A stretch of DNA of 64,000 nucleotides from Glandiceps talaboti (taxonomy: Eukaryota; Hemichordata; Enteropneusta; Spengelidae). Positions 1 to 62,550 of this stretch are shown in pieces. The notes beneath the pieces are model-generated. The model was not told where the DNA came from and searched no databases. It saw nothing but the letters and a program-made list of their open reading frames with translations. The translations under genes and the position numbers were made by a program. Location of the stretch: NCBI RefSeq assembly GCF_964340395.1, contig NC_135561.1:14622961-14686960 (forward strand). The letters run 5' to 3'. Numbering within the stretch: position 1 is the first letter of the stretch; each line of letters starts with the position of its first letter.

Positions 1-60
1 TGGGCTATGGTATAAAACAGATAATAAAAACACCAACCGAGGACAACTGAGTAGTAACAC
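1..60 (-). CDS. SLC6-like transporter, start of TM3 exon (cut by window edge)
   Basis: The acceptor TTTTTTTCTAG ends at 61. The next 60 bases continue the frame of the preceding exon as GITCYYSVVLGWCFYYLFYT, a typical NSS TM3 start. The exon is truncated by the left edge of the window. Confidence 0.85.
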   Translation of the reverse strand, partial: MLLLSCPRLVFLLSVLYHSP

Positions 61-2220
61 CTAGAAAAAAATTGTTTAAAAGTATATTACATGAAAATAA
101 AAAATAAAGTAAATGTCTGTGGACATTTATATACATGCATATACCTAGCATGCACGAAAATCAAATACAAAATCTAAGGGAATAAAATGATATCAACAAA
201 TGTATTTTAAAGAAAAAATCGTATTTTGACTTCAAGTATCAATAACAAAATCGTATTTGATTTGTACAGTGAAGCAAAATGCGACGTTTGAAATTATTGA
301 CTTCAACAACATGCATAATGCAGTATATAAAGTAAACTCCTAGGAGCTATGAACATTCAGTGAGCATCGTATGAATAATCATGTCTGCCTAGACCCAACC
401 CACCATGCTTTGGTGTCAAATTGGTGTTTCTTGGCAACCGAGCGTAAATTATGTATGTGATGTGAAATCATGAAATGACTCTCCAGAACCCAAAGGTTAT
501 GAAGATACCTAACGTCGTAAGCCACACCCTCTTTTACGGCACTTGCTAAAACGCGCCGTCAAGTTTAATATATCGCAGTGTCGGGGATGTAATATCACCT
601 GTGTTCTGCGAGAATGGAAAATGTCTTTCTTTCTTGGAGTGGTGTTCACTCTAACTAAATGACAAAATACCAACGAGTGGAAATATTTCCAATAATTCTA
701 AATTACATGTACAAAGTAAAATCGTTTTAAAATTCACATCCTTGTAGATTCTAATAAGCGTACAGTTCCTCGTATGGTAATACAAACATGTACTTCAAAA
801 CACTTACGTAATTCCTAGATCAACAATAAGAATCCATCCACCGCACCACATGTTCTTGGGACCGAGCAGTTCTTTGTAGACAAGAACAGGTGCTTTCTTC
901 ACATACCGACCTGTGGCATACTCTATCACAATCATTGGTATGGACCAGAGAAATAAAAACACACCCCAGACAAGTAAAAACTGCAAGGCACCTATCATTG
1001 AAAAGAGGGAAAACAAAGAATATCTTGATAACGGGCTTATAATATAAATATGAATATTAATCTGAGTAATGTTTCATTTGAATATATACTGAGAACAATT
1101 TGTAGGTGTTGAGTTTTCTTGACACCATCAAGTTTTTATTTGTGTTTTATACTCTATACATTTGATTCCCCTTGGTGACCGAGGCATTTTTTTAAGCATA
1201 GCATTTAGTTGAAATAAACCACAGGGAAATGATATTCCCCTCACCAATGCATAGTTTGTTTGTTTGTTTGTTTGTTTGTTAGTAACACGATTCCTGGGCT
1301 CCCTGTGGTTAAACTGTATGCAAGGTGTGAAAGACATAATCTTTAGGTGTACTGTAGATTTGAAATAGTTTTTAAAAGTTTGAGTTTCTATCCCAGGTTC
1401 TTGCATTAGTGTTACCAGTATCTCAGAGCCACACGAAAACATGAAACTATTCTCTATTAACTTTCTGTAGCTGTGTCACACAACTGTTTTGAGACGATAC
1501 ACGCTGTGAAATAATATGCGACAATCGCTGTGACTAAATGTGTTTGACCGAGCTTGTGACCGGGTATTGAATATTTAATGAGCATTACCATAGTTAGGTA
1601 TCGAAGCAAGCCAAACTAACACGAAAATGGGTTCACAAGAAAATATGGCTCCAGATTTAAACCCATCATTCTACTGTATTATCAATGGATAAGACTGATC
1701 ACTAATTAACAGTTTTATTTTAATTAATTAATTAATTAATTAATTAATTAATTAAAAAATATATCTATGATCGATTAGTATAAAAAAGTTCAAGTTGCAT
1801 TTTAACCATTAGGGTCGTAGTTCATATAGGGAAACAATGCTATATAGAATACGTACTACATGATCAATCGAGGTGAATACGACAATAGACGAATTTTGTG
1901 TAAGGTCGCACTTTTATGAATAGACTGTCTAAAATTAAGACTGTGACGTCACCATACACTGACTTCTATGACGTGTTTGAAATGAAATGGTTGAACTTTG
2001 ACACAACAGATAAAAAAAAACCTCAATGGACGTTACCATTTTCTCCACTGTTGTTAGCTGCTATTCTGGGAAATCTCCATATATTGCCTGTTCCGACCAT
2101 ACAACCAACACATGATAGTATCATACCAATTTTGTACTTGAACTTGGCATCGGAATTGTTTTCATAATGAACTTTTGGTGGACTCGTCGTCTGCCCATGC
2201 TTAGTTTCCAAAGTCCCAGA
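1..2220 (-). CDS. SLC6/NSS-family sodium-coupled transporter, prokaryote-like clade (partial, 3 exons seen)
   Basis: This gene is read right to left as exons 2220-2037, 991-808 and 60-1, and it continues beyond the left edge. The three exons join in phase and give about 142 residues. They cover TM1 (GCMVGTGNIWRFPR, the unwound sodium/substrate-binding helix with its conserved Asn and the gate Arg), TM2 (FLFLWSIPMIVIEYATGR) and the start of TM3 (CYYSVVLGWC, with the Tyr pair expected at the substrate site). Known of the family: NSS proteins are 12-TM plasma-membrane symporters of amino acids or amines. The Ile-Trp-Arg-Phe-Pro-Arg form of TM1 and the FLWSIP motif in TM2 resemble the bacterial YocR/HI0736-like group more than the classical animal GABA or monoamine carriers. 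The substrate cannot be inferred. The first exon in view starts in phase 0 after a strong polypyrimidine-AG acceptor, so the start codon lies in an unseen upstream exon. Confidence 0.85.
61..807 (-). other. Transporter intron, with one copy of a dispersed repeat
   Basis: No exon was found here. The segment at about 521-640 resembles 8775-8885: both carry TTTTACGGCAC followed some 70 bases later by TGCGAGAATGG. See the findings. Confidence 0.5.
808..991 (-). CDS. SLC6-like transporter, exon with TM2
   Basis: This 184-bp exon runs from acceptor ATGATAG to donor GTAAGT. It enters in phase 1, completing the Gly of ENG-GAL, and leaves in phase 2. It encodes TM2 and the following loop (GRYVKKAPVLVYKELLGPKN). 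The Glu and Gly-Arg after TM2 (IEYATGR) match the family signature. Confidence 0.9.
992..2036 (-). other. Transporter intron, with two simple repeats
   Basis: It contains (GTTT)n at 1254-1280, (TAAT)n at 1721-1755 and a palindromic TGACGTCA at 1944-1951. No coding sequence was seen. Confidence 0.6.
1721..1755. repeat. (TAAT)n microsatellite
   Basis: This is an uninterrupted tetranucleotide array of about 35 bp. A second one of the same motif lies at 3291-3322. Confidence 0.95.
2037..2220 (-). CDS. SLC6-like transporter, exon with N-terminal tail and TM1
   Basis: This exon is 184 bp. The acceptor at its right end follows a T-rich tract (TTTTTTTCAG in the minus-strand reading), and the donor reads GTAACG. 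It enters in phase 0 and leaves in phase 1. It encodes a hydrophilic tail of about 30 residues and then GMILSCVGCMVGTGNIWRFP and RIAANNSGENG. The minus frame stays open upstream of the acceptor to a possible Met at 2313. That stretch looks intronic and is probably not translated. Confidence 0.88.
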
Positions 2221-2893
2221 CTGAAAAAAAGCACAGTCACGTACATCAATATAGCACACAGAATTGACAAACTTAAAAGCAATGTAAGTCACACATAAAT
2301 GATGTCTTTTCAAAGTTTGAATTAATTAATGGAGATTGATAAACACATGAAAAAGAATAGCGAAATTAAAGACTCAGATTGCTGTGTACTGATTACTTGC
2401 ACCGTAGAGGGCGGTAAGGGTTTGAAGAGAAACAACGAGATACAACCCGTGAAAAAACACCGGTATGTTTACTTGATTGTGGTAAGTTGGATTGAGACAA
2501 GTTTCATGCAAAGACATACAATGTAATTAGATACTCATCAAAGCATTAATACTACAGGTGCCCGGACCCCATGACCCATGTTTACTGACAAAGCAAAACA
2601 TTAAGTACGATTGTTATTGTTATATCAACTTTCAAAGCTATAAACAAACTGCTAAAATCGTCATATATTAACCTATATCAAAGGTACCCACCCTTGTTGT
2701 TTTTGTATAAGTTATATATATTGTTGTTTTTTTTCCTAATTTTGTCTTTGTGTGAAGTCTTTCGTTTGCTCACGCCATTCAAGCAAACAAACAACCGTAC
2801 TGGTGTTTTTTTCGTGGGTTGTATCATTATGATATAGAGTGGAAGCTAAACAACAAAAATACCAATTTCCATTGTCAACCACAGTACGTCGAT

Positions 2894-3012
2894 TGTATGT
2901 ATGTATGTATGTATGTATGTATGTATGTATGTATGTATGTATGTGAGTGGTATGTATTTTTGTATGTATGTATGTATGTATGTATGTATGTATGTATGTA
3001 TGTATGTATGTA

Positions 3013-3044
<32 letters not shown>

Positions 3045-3118
3045 TGCGTATGTATGTATGTATGTATGTATGTATGTATGTATGTATGTATGTATGTATG
3101 TATGTATGTATGTATGTA
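2894..3118. repeat. Compound (ATGT)n-(TG)n-(TGCG)n-(ATGT)n microsatellite
   Basis: About 225 bp of alternating purine-pyrimidine tetranucleotides, with (TG)n and (TGCG)n blocks near 3012-3050. The Tyr/Val/Cys-rich and Thr/His/Ile-rich open frames across it on both strands are products of the repeat. Confidence 0.97.
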
Positions 3119-3290
3119 CGTTTACGTACGTGTTTTTTGGGAGATACATAATCATAACAGTTCATGCTATAAATAGTTTTCAACAAGATAACATTGTATA
3201 CATCAGTCTTTTCTCTGAACATTCATAACAAATTATTAGGATCAACGATCATACTAGCTCCTTCCTTAAGTGAACTACTACATGTACTAC

Positions 3291-3322
3291 TAATTAATTA
3301 ATTAATTAATTAATTAATTAAT
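3291..3322. repeat. (TAAT)n microsatellite
   Basis: An uninterrupted array of eight units, the same motif as at 1721-1755. Confidence 0.95.
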
Positions 3323-5221
3323 ACATAAATAATAAATTAATTAATGGTTAATAAACCAATTTCGTATTTGTATTAATTTACAAAATGAATTTCAGACATT
3401 AGAATGCTTTAAGTTTACAAGGATATAAGGAAAAAACCATATAAAAAGGTGAATGACCCAAAGTGTACGCTATTAACAAGTATAATATACAAATTCCGAA
3501 ACGTTGTAATTCACTGTCGTCAAAATTAGCTGGATGTTTGAAAGGGGATAGTGGAGTTACCTGTTAGGAATGAGTACACACAGTTTCTATAGCCATTAGG
3601 CCAAATACTAGTCAAAAATAGCGTGTTTCCCATAACCAAACTGACCCTAGTTTAAGCCTCCGACCCTAAACATTGTTTGCATACAAAAAAGGTAAAACGG
3701 TAACAGTTCAATTTACTTCTATTTCCGTGTACACCTTCGTGCCTTTGCCCAATCTGTGGTCACTTTTTTTTAGAAATCGTACTCCATGTCTCTTTTTTTA
3801 GCCAATAACAGTACATACAGTCAGCATAACGCCGTCTAACTGTCTTCATTTACTTCTTTTACACCTCATCAAACTCTCACCAAAGTATTGTGATCTGCGA
3901 GTATGGGTCGAGGTAATTAAAAAAAATATTAAAGTAAAATATAATAAAATTCCGACCTACCTACCCCATTTTCTGAAGTCATGTTATCGGAAACTAATGC
4001 TTTTTTATTTTCATTTTACCTTATGGTCTTTAGGTGAACATTTTTTTATTTGTCCAAAAATATTTTTTCTTAAAAAAAACCAAACCCGTTATTGTCGTCT
4101 GTAATTTTACATGTAGAAGTCACATTGATGCATAGCTACTTACAAATTGATCATTTGTTTCCATGGAGACTCAAATTTGAAATGACCTCAATATTCAAGG
4201 AAAGCTAAGATGACGTTAGAGAGAGACGACAGGATGTGTTGCTTAGTAGCTGGGTGAGAAATATTTACAAAATAGGCGCATACTCGAAATTGTATTAATC
4301 ACTCAATATGTAGATACGAATATAACTCAGTATACGGTTGAACACCGCCTGGCTAGTCTATTTTTGGCTATTCTATGTCAGTAATTTATTATTATTGACT
4401 ATACGCAGTTACAGTGGTGGCTAGTAATGTAGCAGACGTCAACTGCAATAGACACGGACAAAACGGTCGCCATTTTGTAAAGACAAGACAGTTTTTGACA
4501 CATTTTACAACGACGACATGAAGAACTACAAATATCTGATATATTTTACCCAAATTTTGTTCAATTGTTTAAAAATAACTTAATGTAGTTGTACAATGGT
4601 GGAATTGCGCATTAAAGTGACCTACATTCAAAATCATCAACATGTATGTACATCTCGTATGCGGCCTTGGGTAAGAATTGTAGTATGGAGTTAGCGTCAC
4701 AGCGTACAAAATAAAAGTCACAGTTGAACCGTTGCTATCTCAGCCGCTATGTAGATTTTGATACTGTTCATGCATCAATATTGCAAGCTCGGCATGCTAC
4801 TTAGTGTAACGGTGTGAATTTCAAACATGGCGAAATGAAGAAACCATAAATGGAACTCAATTCAACATTTTACAGTATTCGCGAACGTACTCTATTTGTA
4901 AACCTACCTCTTGTGGGTTACCCTCCATGTCCTGATATTGTGTCATCTTCGGTTGTCAGTTTTCACACACATATATACACACAAGGGCAGCTACCTCGGC
5001 AGTAATAAACGTTGACAGCACGGCTTACCCGGTCTAAGTGAGAACGGACATAGTTCCCCCACACAAAAGCAGACGTATTATTCAAACTTACGTAATCGTG
5101 TTTTTTACACGAGGTGACCTATTGAGTGCGTGCATCAATACTCATTGCAGGGCCGTATAACGGTCATGTTACTTAATAAAGTACACTGAAGTACAAGTCC
5201 TGCAGCTAAATAATATAAAGT

Positions 5222-6054
5222 AGATCATCTCACAGGGTACAGGAAGATATTAATATTCAATTTTCTTTCAATTTCTTTTTCAATTTTCCGGATTCCTAAT
5301 ATTATTTTCTCTATATTTCAAATAAAAATTTTCAATATTGCCACCATAATCCGTTACCTTTTCCGTCCACAAGTTTATGTAACTGTGGAATGTTCAATTA
5401 AACATGAAGAAATTGGATTTTAATAAATGTTTGACTGCAAATGGATATTTGAAATTCAAATATTTTTTATACACCATTTTACGTCTTTCTTAACACATTA
5501 TTTCTGCTGTGAAAGATGTCTCTTTACCAATTTTATTCGAACCTTTTGTCTTCATCGATATCTCTTGGAAAGTGCGGTAAATATGATCAATCATTCGTTA
5601 AATTCATTTAGGCGTGGCATTTCTCCATTTTAGCTTTGATCAATTGGTATATTTTACGCCCTCTGTAGATAGATGTAGGAGAGGGATACCACTTGATTCG
5701 ATTATAGAAAATTGGCATATTTCAATGTTGATTTGTGCAAGTAAAAATAAAAACAAAACGTGGACGAGAAATGTAACAGATTCACCATAACTAAATGGAA
5801 GTACCATTATTCGGATCAAGCGTTACTTGGGCAAATAGCCCGTTAGTTTGTTCATGGATTAGCAATCTACTAATCAATGCAAAATATTGGTGAACTCTGA
5901 TAAGACAGCAAGAAATTAGGAAATAGGAAAAACAGTGAGGAAACAATAGTTATGGTGGCGATATTTTTATTTGAAATATAGAGAATATAATATTAGAAAT
6001 CCGTAAAATCGCGAGAACAAAATGATTATTCATCCTGCACCCTGTGATCATCTC
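5222..6054. repeat. Interrupted inverted repeat, MITE-like
   Basis: The left arm at about 5222-5350 and the right arm at about 5950-6054 are reverse complements with mismatches and small indels. Shared blocks include CACAGGGTRCAGGA near the outer ends, TTTGAAATATAGAGAA in the middle and TTATGGTGGC at the inner ends. About 600 bp separate the arms. No transposase frame lies between them. Confidence 0.65.
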
Positions 6055-7002
6055 TGACGTAGATGTGGAATTCAAAGGCATGTGGTAACAATGGTATCCA
6101 TTGTTGCATTGGCAAAGCATCAGTGACGCCATAATAAGGGGTTGCGTAGGGTCAGTTTTTGTACCGGACCAACTTTTGCATATGTCACCAGACAGCCGTA
6201 TTTCTTGACAACATTAAATTTTGATAAAAAATTACCCCTGTTAAGTTTACTGTAACTGAATCTTCATATTGTAATAAAAATATTTTGTTGCCATATGTTT
6301 ATGATTTGTACCTGTTGAATCATGAATGATCGCCCATTGTCCTACACGGTATTACATTAAAATTATTTGACAAAAGTATGGGTTGATGGGCCGTATCTCT
6401 CTCACTGCTATTTACAAACGGTCATCAATCCAAAGTGTCCCTGTTGAATATGCTGTCGTTATCGGCGTCATTCAGATGTCTCTGCTTTGTGCTTGCTGTT
6501 ATTTTCACCTGGCGAGACTTTGAGTACTGCCGTGTCATGCGTAGCTATGAAACCGTTACGCTAGCACCACGCGTTTAGGAAAAACAGAAAACTATCAATC
6601 TACGTACAATATATAGAACATTGACAGAATAATCTGAATTGCTATGTAGCCATATATATTTTACTTCAAAAAATGGCGGGAAAACAGTTACCTTTAAGAA
6701 TAGTATAGTTAAAACTAATTAATTTTTAAAAATATACAGCGCGTGCGCACTATTTACAGTGTGCAATTTTTTGGGAAGATTCAATTTCCATAGTTTATCA
6801 CCAATAACACATTGTTAAGAGTCTACTGAGATTTTGATTTAAAAAAAAATTAATATATCAAGTTTATCAATACTAGTCTGGATTCCATGTATTTAAATAT
6901 GACTTAAATAAGTTTGTTTTTATGAGAACGTGTGCCAAATATCAAACAATGCTAAATTCTAGAGTCTGGTCAAATGCATGTTGAGGTTAAGTGAAATATT
7001 TA

Positions 7003-7406
7003 TGTATTGTATTGTATTGTATTGTATTGTGTTGTGTTGTGTTGTATTGTGTTGTATTGTGTTGTATTGTATTGTGTTGTATTGTATTGTATTGTGTTGT
7101 GTTGTGTTGTGCTGTGTTGTGTGCGTGTTGTGTTGTGTTGTGCTGTGTTGTGTGCGTGTTGTGTTGTGTTGTGTTGAATTGTACATGTGTTGTGCTGCGT
7201 TGCGCTGCGTTGCGTTGCGATGTGTTGTGTTGTGTTGTGTTGTGTTGTGTGCGTGTTGTGTTGTGTTGTGTTGTGTTGTGTTGTGTTGTGTTGTGTTATG
7301 TTGTGATATGTTGTGTTGTGTTGTGTTGTGTTATGTTGTGTTGTACATGTGTTGTGCTGCGATGCGCTGCGTTGCGTGGTGTTGTGTTGTGTTGTGTTGT
7401 GTTGTA
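7003..7406. repeat. Pentanucleotide satellite (TTGTR)n with GC-richer blocks
   Basis: About 400 bp of TTGTA/TTGTG units grade into TGCTG and TTGCG variants. A block with TACATGTGTTGTGCTGCG occurs twice (near 7178 and 7343), so part of the array was duplicated as a block of about 165 bp. The Val/Cys/Leu frames in it are not genes. Confidence 0.95.
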
Positions 7407-7745
7407 CAAAAACTACAACAAGGTGGTTTTATTTTCAGGAACTTTATTGATAGTGATCACATTTGTTACACATTATCAAATGATTATTTAAATGTAAAAA
7501 GACATGATGGGATACACTAATAATAGAACTTGTCTTGTGACGTCATGCCGAGTGATATCTTTGCAAGAGAAAAAGCATTTCATTATTTACAGATTTAAAA
7601 TTAACATTACAAATGAAAATTAGAATACACGAAGAACTGGCTGTAGTTCGGAAATATGTCCGTAATAACCGAATTTGAATTTGTGCGACTTTTCGTTTGA
7701 GCAATCCATAGGTATATACTACAATATATCACTATCTTCATCGTT

Positions 7746-7746
<1 letters not shown>

Positions 7747-7840
<94 letters not shown>
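7747..7840. repeat. (ATC)n trinucleotide array
   Basis: About 31 pure ATC units. They read as poly-Ser or poly-Met depending on strand and frame. There is no sign of a surrounding gene. Confidence 0.97.
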
Positions 7841-8756
7841 TTTGTTCGAAATGCTGCGTTCTGATAATGGCTTTAACCCACACATACAATTCAACTAAGC
7901 AACCTGTTCGCTTACGGACGTTATGGACAATGAAAAATATGTATTAATCAGGTAGGTACTGTCTACACATTTCAAAAATTTTACATCTGTACTAAAAATG
8001 GCTGTGATCAAAATTTCCGAAAATGCAACAAATGCACATAAAATCATCGTTAATATACATAATGTACATGATTTATATTTCAAATGGTAATTGATATTGT
8101 CGCAGCTTAGATTTGAAAGGGCAAATATTAAACCCTTTTTAAAAAATAAAATATGATATAACCAATGGATTGACAAAAATGATCCAATACCGATGAAGTA
8201 CTAAATAAATATATGAAAGTTATTAAAGATACAATGAAAATCGACAGAGCTGCGCAAAGTTTAGGAAATGTACACAGTATGTTGTTTAAAATTAGAAATA
8301 TACATGGTCGGTGAGAACGCACTACTACCATAACCTTTTCTACAAGAGTGTGTTGGATGTCTCGCTATATGTTTAATCAGACAATCACAATAGGGAACTT
8401 GCAATCCAGACTGAGCATGTTCAGACGCAAAGGACTGTGAGATTATCCGTGGTTCTAATCTGGAACTACTGATAAAATTTGAGAAACGATTGTCACAATT
8501 GTCAGGGTAACTATGAATTGATTATTTGTGGTTACAAACAATGTATCAACATTGTTTACAAATACTAATTGATTAGTATTTATTATCACATTTCCCAGGA
8601 CGCAACATTCAACATGGCGGGTTTGCAAGTTCGCTATTGGTTACATTGTTGTTTCTGGGGGTTCACTCACAATGCCGCCGGGTTTGATAACAGTTTCTTA
8701 TCAACCGTAGATATCTACTAATTTTAAATTATCATTCATCATTATACTTTATCTTA

Positions 8757-8885
8757 CAGCTTGCATCGTCGCAAACCACGGCCTGTTTTACGGCACCGTT
8801 CTTAACGAGCGTTCCACCACTGGTGTAGCGGAAGAAATAACAGCTCTGGTTTGCGAGAATGGCAGCTTGATTTATTTCATTGTAA
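8757..8885 (+). repeat. Dispersed repeat copy with an open frame (unknown)
   Basis: This segment is GC-richer than its surroundings. It sits between an acceptor-like TTATCTTACAG and a donor-like GTAAGC, and one frame is open through the segment and beyond, to about 8996. It resembles 521-640 at both DNA and peptide level. I do not recognise the peptide. It could be a repeat remnant or a small exon. Confidence 0.35.
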
Positions 8886-10777
8886 GCAGGACGGATCCAA
8901 ATGATTTTTTGGGGGGTTTCATTTGTCGATTATCAGAAATTAATACCTCTAAAAACGTACGACGGATACATGACGTTTTATACGAGTTTCACTCGTGAAG
9001 ATATTTCTATCAAACAACATAACAATAACACAAAAGTGATATCTGTCTAATCTCTACTTTATCCAAAAAAAACCCTCTTTTAACCAAATCAAAGTTGGAG
9101 TAAATGAAACTTTAAGCTGCCCAGTAATGACGTGTATCTCGAGTTTTGTACTTCGATTCAAATACGTAAATGTATAAAATAGTTGATTGTGAGAACATCT
9201 CTCTAAGAATGAAATAAACTAAACCAAAATGAAATGTCCAAGACATGACAAGAATAAAAAAAAAATTATATTTAAAATAACAAGAGAGATACTGAAATCG
9301 ATACAATAGGATATCAAGATGAAACTAGAAAGATAATTTTGAACAAAATTCCCATTTTATTTAATTAAAACCACTTAAATACATGTAAATCTATAGGAAT
9401 GGATAGATTATTGTCTCTCGATACACCCCTCCCCTCTCCTCCCCAGGGTCTCCTGGACTGCCATTTATAATATTTTATCTCCTAGAACTTGTTCCTTTTG
9501 AATTAGAGATCTCTGTATTCCTATGGATGACAAATTACTATTTACTTTGGAGAATTTTAATAAACAAAAGAACTATTTGCATTTTTTCTACTTGAAAAGA
9601 AAATATGAAAAAAGAAAGACCGAATCTTTGGTCAGACTATACGAGATGAAGTGATTCAAATTGTGTTGACCTCCAAGTTTATTTAAATGTTTATTAATTA
9701 CTTCCTAGCATGTGCGTACAACACATTTTTCATTTTTTTGTGTGCAATTTATCGAGTTAAAAATACAGACGGTCTATGTTGTTTCACATTGGTTTTTTTA
9801 TTGAAGAAAAAGAAACTAAAGTTATTTTATTAAATCAGACTCCTAAAGTGTAAATAGATACTCATGTCTAATGTAATCCATGTATGTGACCACTTCAATT
9901 CATTGATCTTTATAAGTTTCTGATAAACTGGTCGCCGGGAACCGGGCTGGTTTGCCCTATGAGTTTCTAAGATCTTCTAATGAAGGGAGTCGGGAGGATT
10001 CGGGGCTGGATTGTCTCCATTAGCAAACATATAAAGTCCGTTTTGTCTCTGACGGAATGGTTTTAAGATGCAGCCTTTGTTGTCATAGTGACAGCCTTTT
10101 GTTGTCATTGTGTTGCAAATATATACATATAGTGCATAGATAGTTTATAAAGTCATGGCAACATCTTTTTTAAAGTGATATTTCACACATAAAACATCCA
10201 GGAAAACGGGACCCTTAGTATAATATAAATGGACAAAACAAACATCAATTGTAATATTTGATTTTGTTATCCGAGCATAACAGTATTGATCACGTGATTT
10301 CTGTACTTCACAGATCATGTGCAAAAATCTTACATCGACGGTTACAGTTACATAGAAACTTTGGAGGGAGATAGAAAAGTTTGTGCATTTTGCTATATTT
10401 TATATAATATGTCGAATCTGAAAAAAAAAAACACTTTAAACCTCAACACCATATTTTGTAAAGCTAAATGTCTAAATGTTCTGCATCGATATCAAATGTT
10501 ATTAACACCTTACCCACATTTACTTAAATGGCGTTCCATTTGCTTTGCTCACTCTCAAAAACTCAATGTCTTGGACCTAATATTACACGTCTATCTGTGC
10601 CACTGAGGGCTGGCACAAAGTAGCAACAACTGACAAATATCCAAGATACTTTGCTTCACTCTTTTACACATCTCTATAATAACACTGTATTTCATAAAAG
10701 TAAATTGCTCTGTAAATGATAGTTTTTCCGTATACCAATTCAGTTTGGCTGAATACTACCTGGAGTTGCTTTATTGG

Positions 10778-11118
10778 CATTATAGCGCGTTACAGGTTAC
10801 TGTTCACTCGCTTCGTTCAATATAAGGACACAGAAACCAATAAGAAACTGTGCATGCTACACTTTAAGATAGCAAGATCGAATGAATAGAGTTTTCTTGC
10901 GACATTTTGTCTGTAAATAAACTACAGCGCCAACATGCAGACATCAAACAATGGCGTCCGCGTGTCTGCGTCTAGTTAAAGTTTATGTAATTTTTTTGTT
11001 TCATTCAGGCTAAATGTATCAAAAATATGCCAACTCGCTAATCTTAAATTGTAGTTTCTCCTTGGTTTCTGCGTGGTTATATCAATCTGGGACCATGAAC
11101 AGTAACTTGCAACGCGCT
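10778..11118. repeat. Foldback (inverted-repeat) element
   Basis: The left arm starting at 10778 (ATTATAGCGCGTTACAGG...) is mirrored by the complement of the right arm ending near 11118 (ATTACAGCGCGTTGCAAG...). Matches continue for roughly 100 bp per arm, including GTTACTGTTCA, CAGAAACCAA and AGAAACT. About 140 bp lie between the arms. A single related arm occurs at 27006-27115, which points to a dispersed MITE family. Confidence 0.65.
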
Positions 11119-11440
11119 GTAATCCATTCACATGCATCCTCAGGCTAAGCGGATTATACACACTGTTTTCCACATTAATGACGTCATGCACTTTTAAAGT
11201 TCATATATTATTCAGGAACTTTAGCATTTTCAGTAGGGTTGCCGTTCAAGATATTTAAGATTAAGCTGAAAAATATTGAAATATTTAGTGGCATTGATTC
11301 TTCTCCTATTATCGTATGATATTGTACCAGTCACACATAGTTCATGATATTTAGGAATTGAGGATGTCCCGGTGAAGAAGTTAAGTCCTTGGGTAAACAG
11401 CTGCAGCAAGAAAGATCATCTTCCATGTATATTTCATATC

Positions 11441-11446
11441 TTTAAT
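11441..11446 (-). terminator. Possible ADCY3 polyadenylation signal ATTAAA
   Basis: ATTAAA in the minus-strand reading, about 400 nt downstream of the cyclase stop codon. An AATAAA lies further on at 10770-10775, at the edge of the foldback element. Neither can be confirmed without transcript data. Confidence 0.3.
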
Positions 11447-11842
11447 ATAAAGACTGTCTTCCGTAGCTTTGTTGTCTCAGCCAGAGTACAGTTACTTGTG
11501 CCATGCGTTCGATAGAGTATTAAGTCACGGAGAATACAATGTTTGACTCAGTACGTGTCATATGATAGTCTTCGCCCGTGGATGGAACGACGTCCTTCGG
11601 GGGTTTACTATACACGTACGCTTCCATATTCTTTTGGAAAACGAGTTTTTAGACGTCGACCATTGTATTGACTTATCTTTTCAGCTTTTATATGAACCAG
11701 TTAACATTTTAAAGTTTCCTTGTCATGCAGCCGCGATCACTTTTTACCCTGCGATTGACGAACTATTAAACTTCACAAAGTTATTGATGAAAATTATGCA
11801 AGTCTACTATATACAATATTGTTGCCATGGTAATCTATGTTG

Positions 11843-62550
<50,708 letters not shown>

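Larger units (their letters stand above)
2221..11842. other. Region between the two genes: SLC6 5' side and ADCY3 3' side
   Basis: These 9.6 kb hold no exon I could support. The missing 5' exon(s) and promoter of the transporter must lie here or in the cyclase gene's territory, and the 3' UTR of the cyclase occupies the right end. The contents I can name are compound (ATGT)n, a pentanucleotide satellite, (ATC)n, an inverted repeat at 5222-6054, a foldback element at 10778-11118 and a dispersed-repeat copy near 8775. The rest is unassigned AT-rich sequence. Confidence 0.6.

Noticed and set aside
2736-3228. Long Tyr/Val/Cys and Thr/His/Ile frames on both strands
   Set aside because: They translate the (ATGT)n array in all frames; no unique protein sequence.
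6959-7520. Plus-strand frames of 166-180 codons rich in Val, Cys and Leu
   Set aside because: Entirely the pentanucleotide satellite; the short unique ends are not protein-like.
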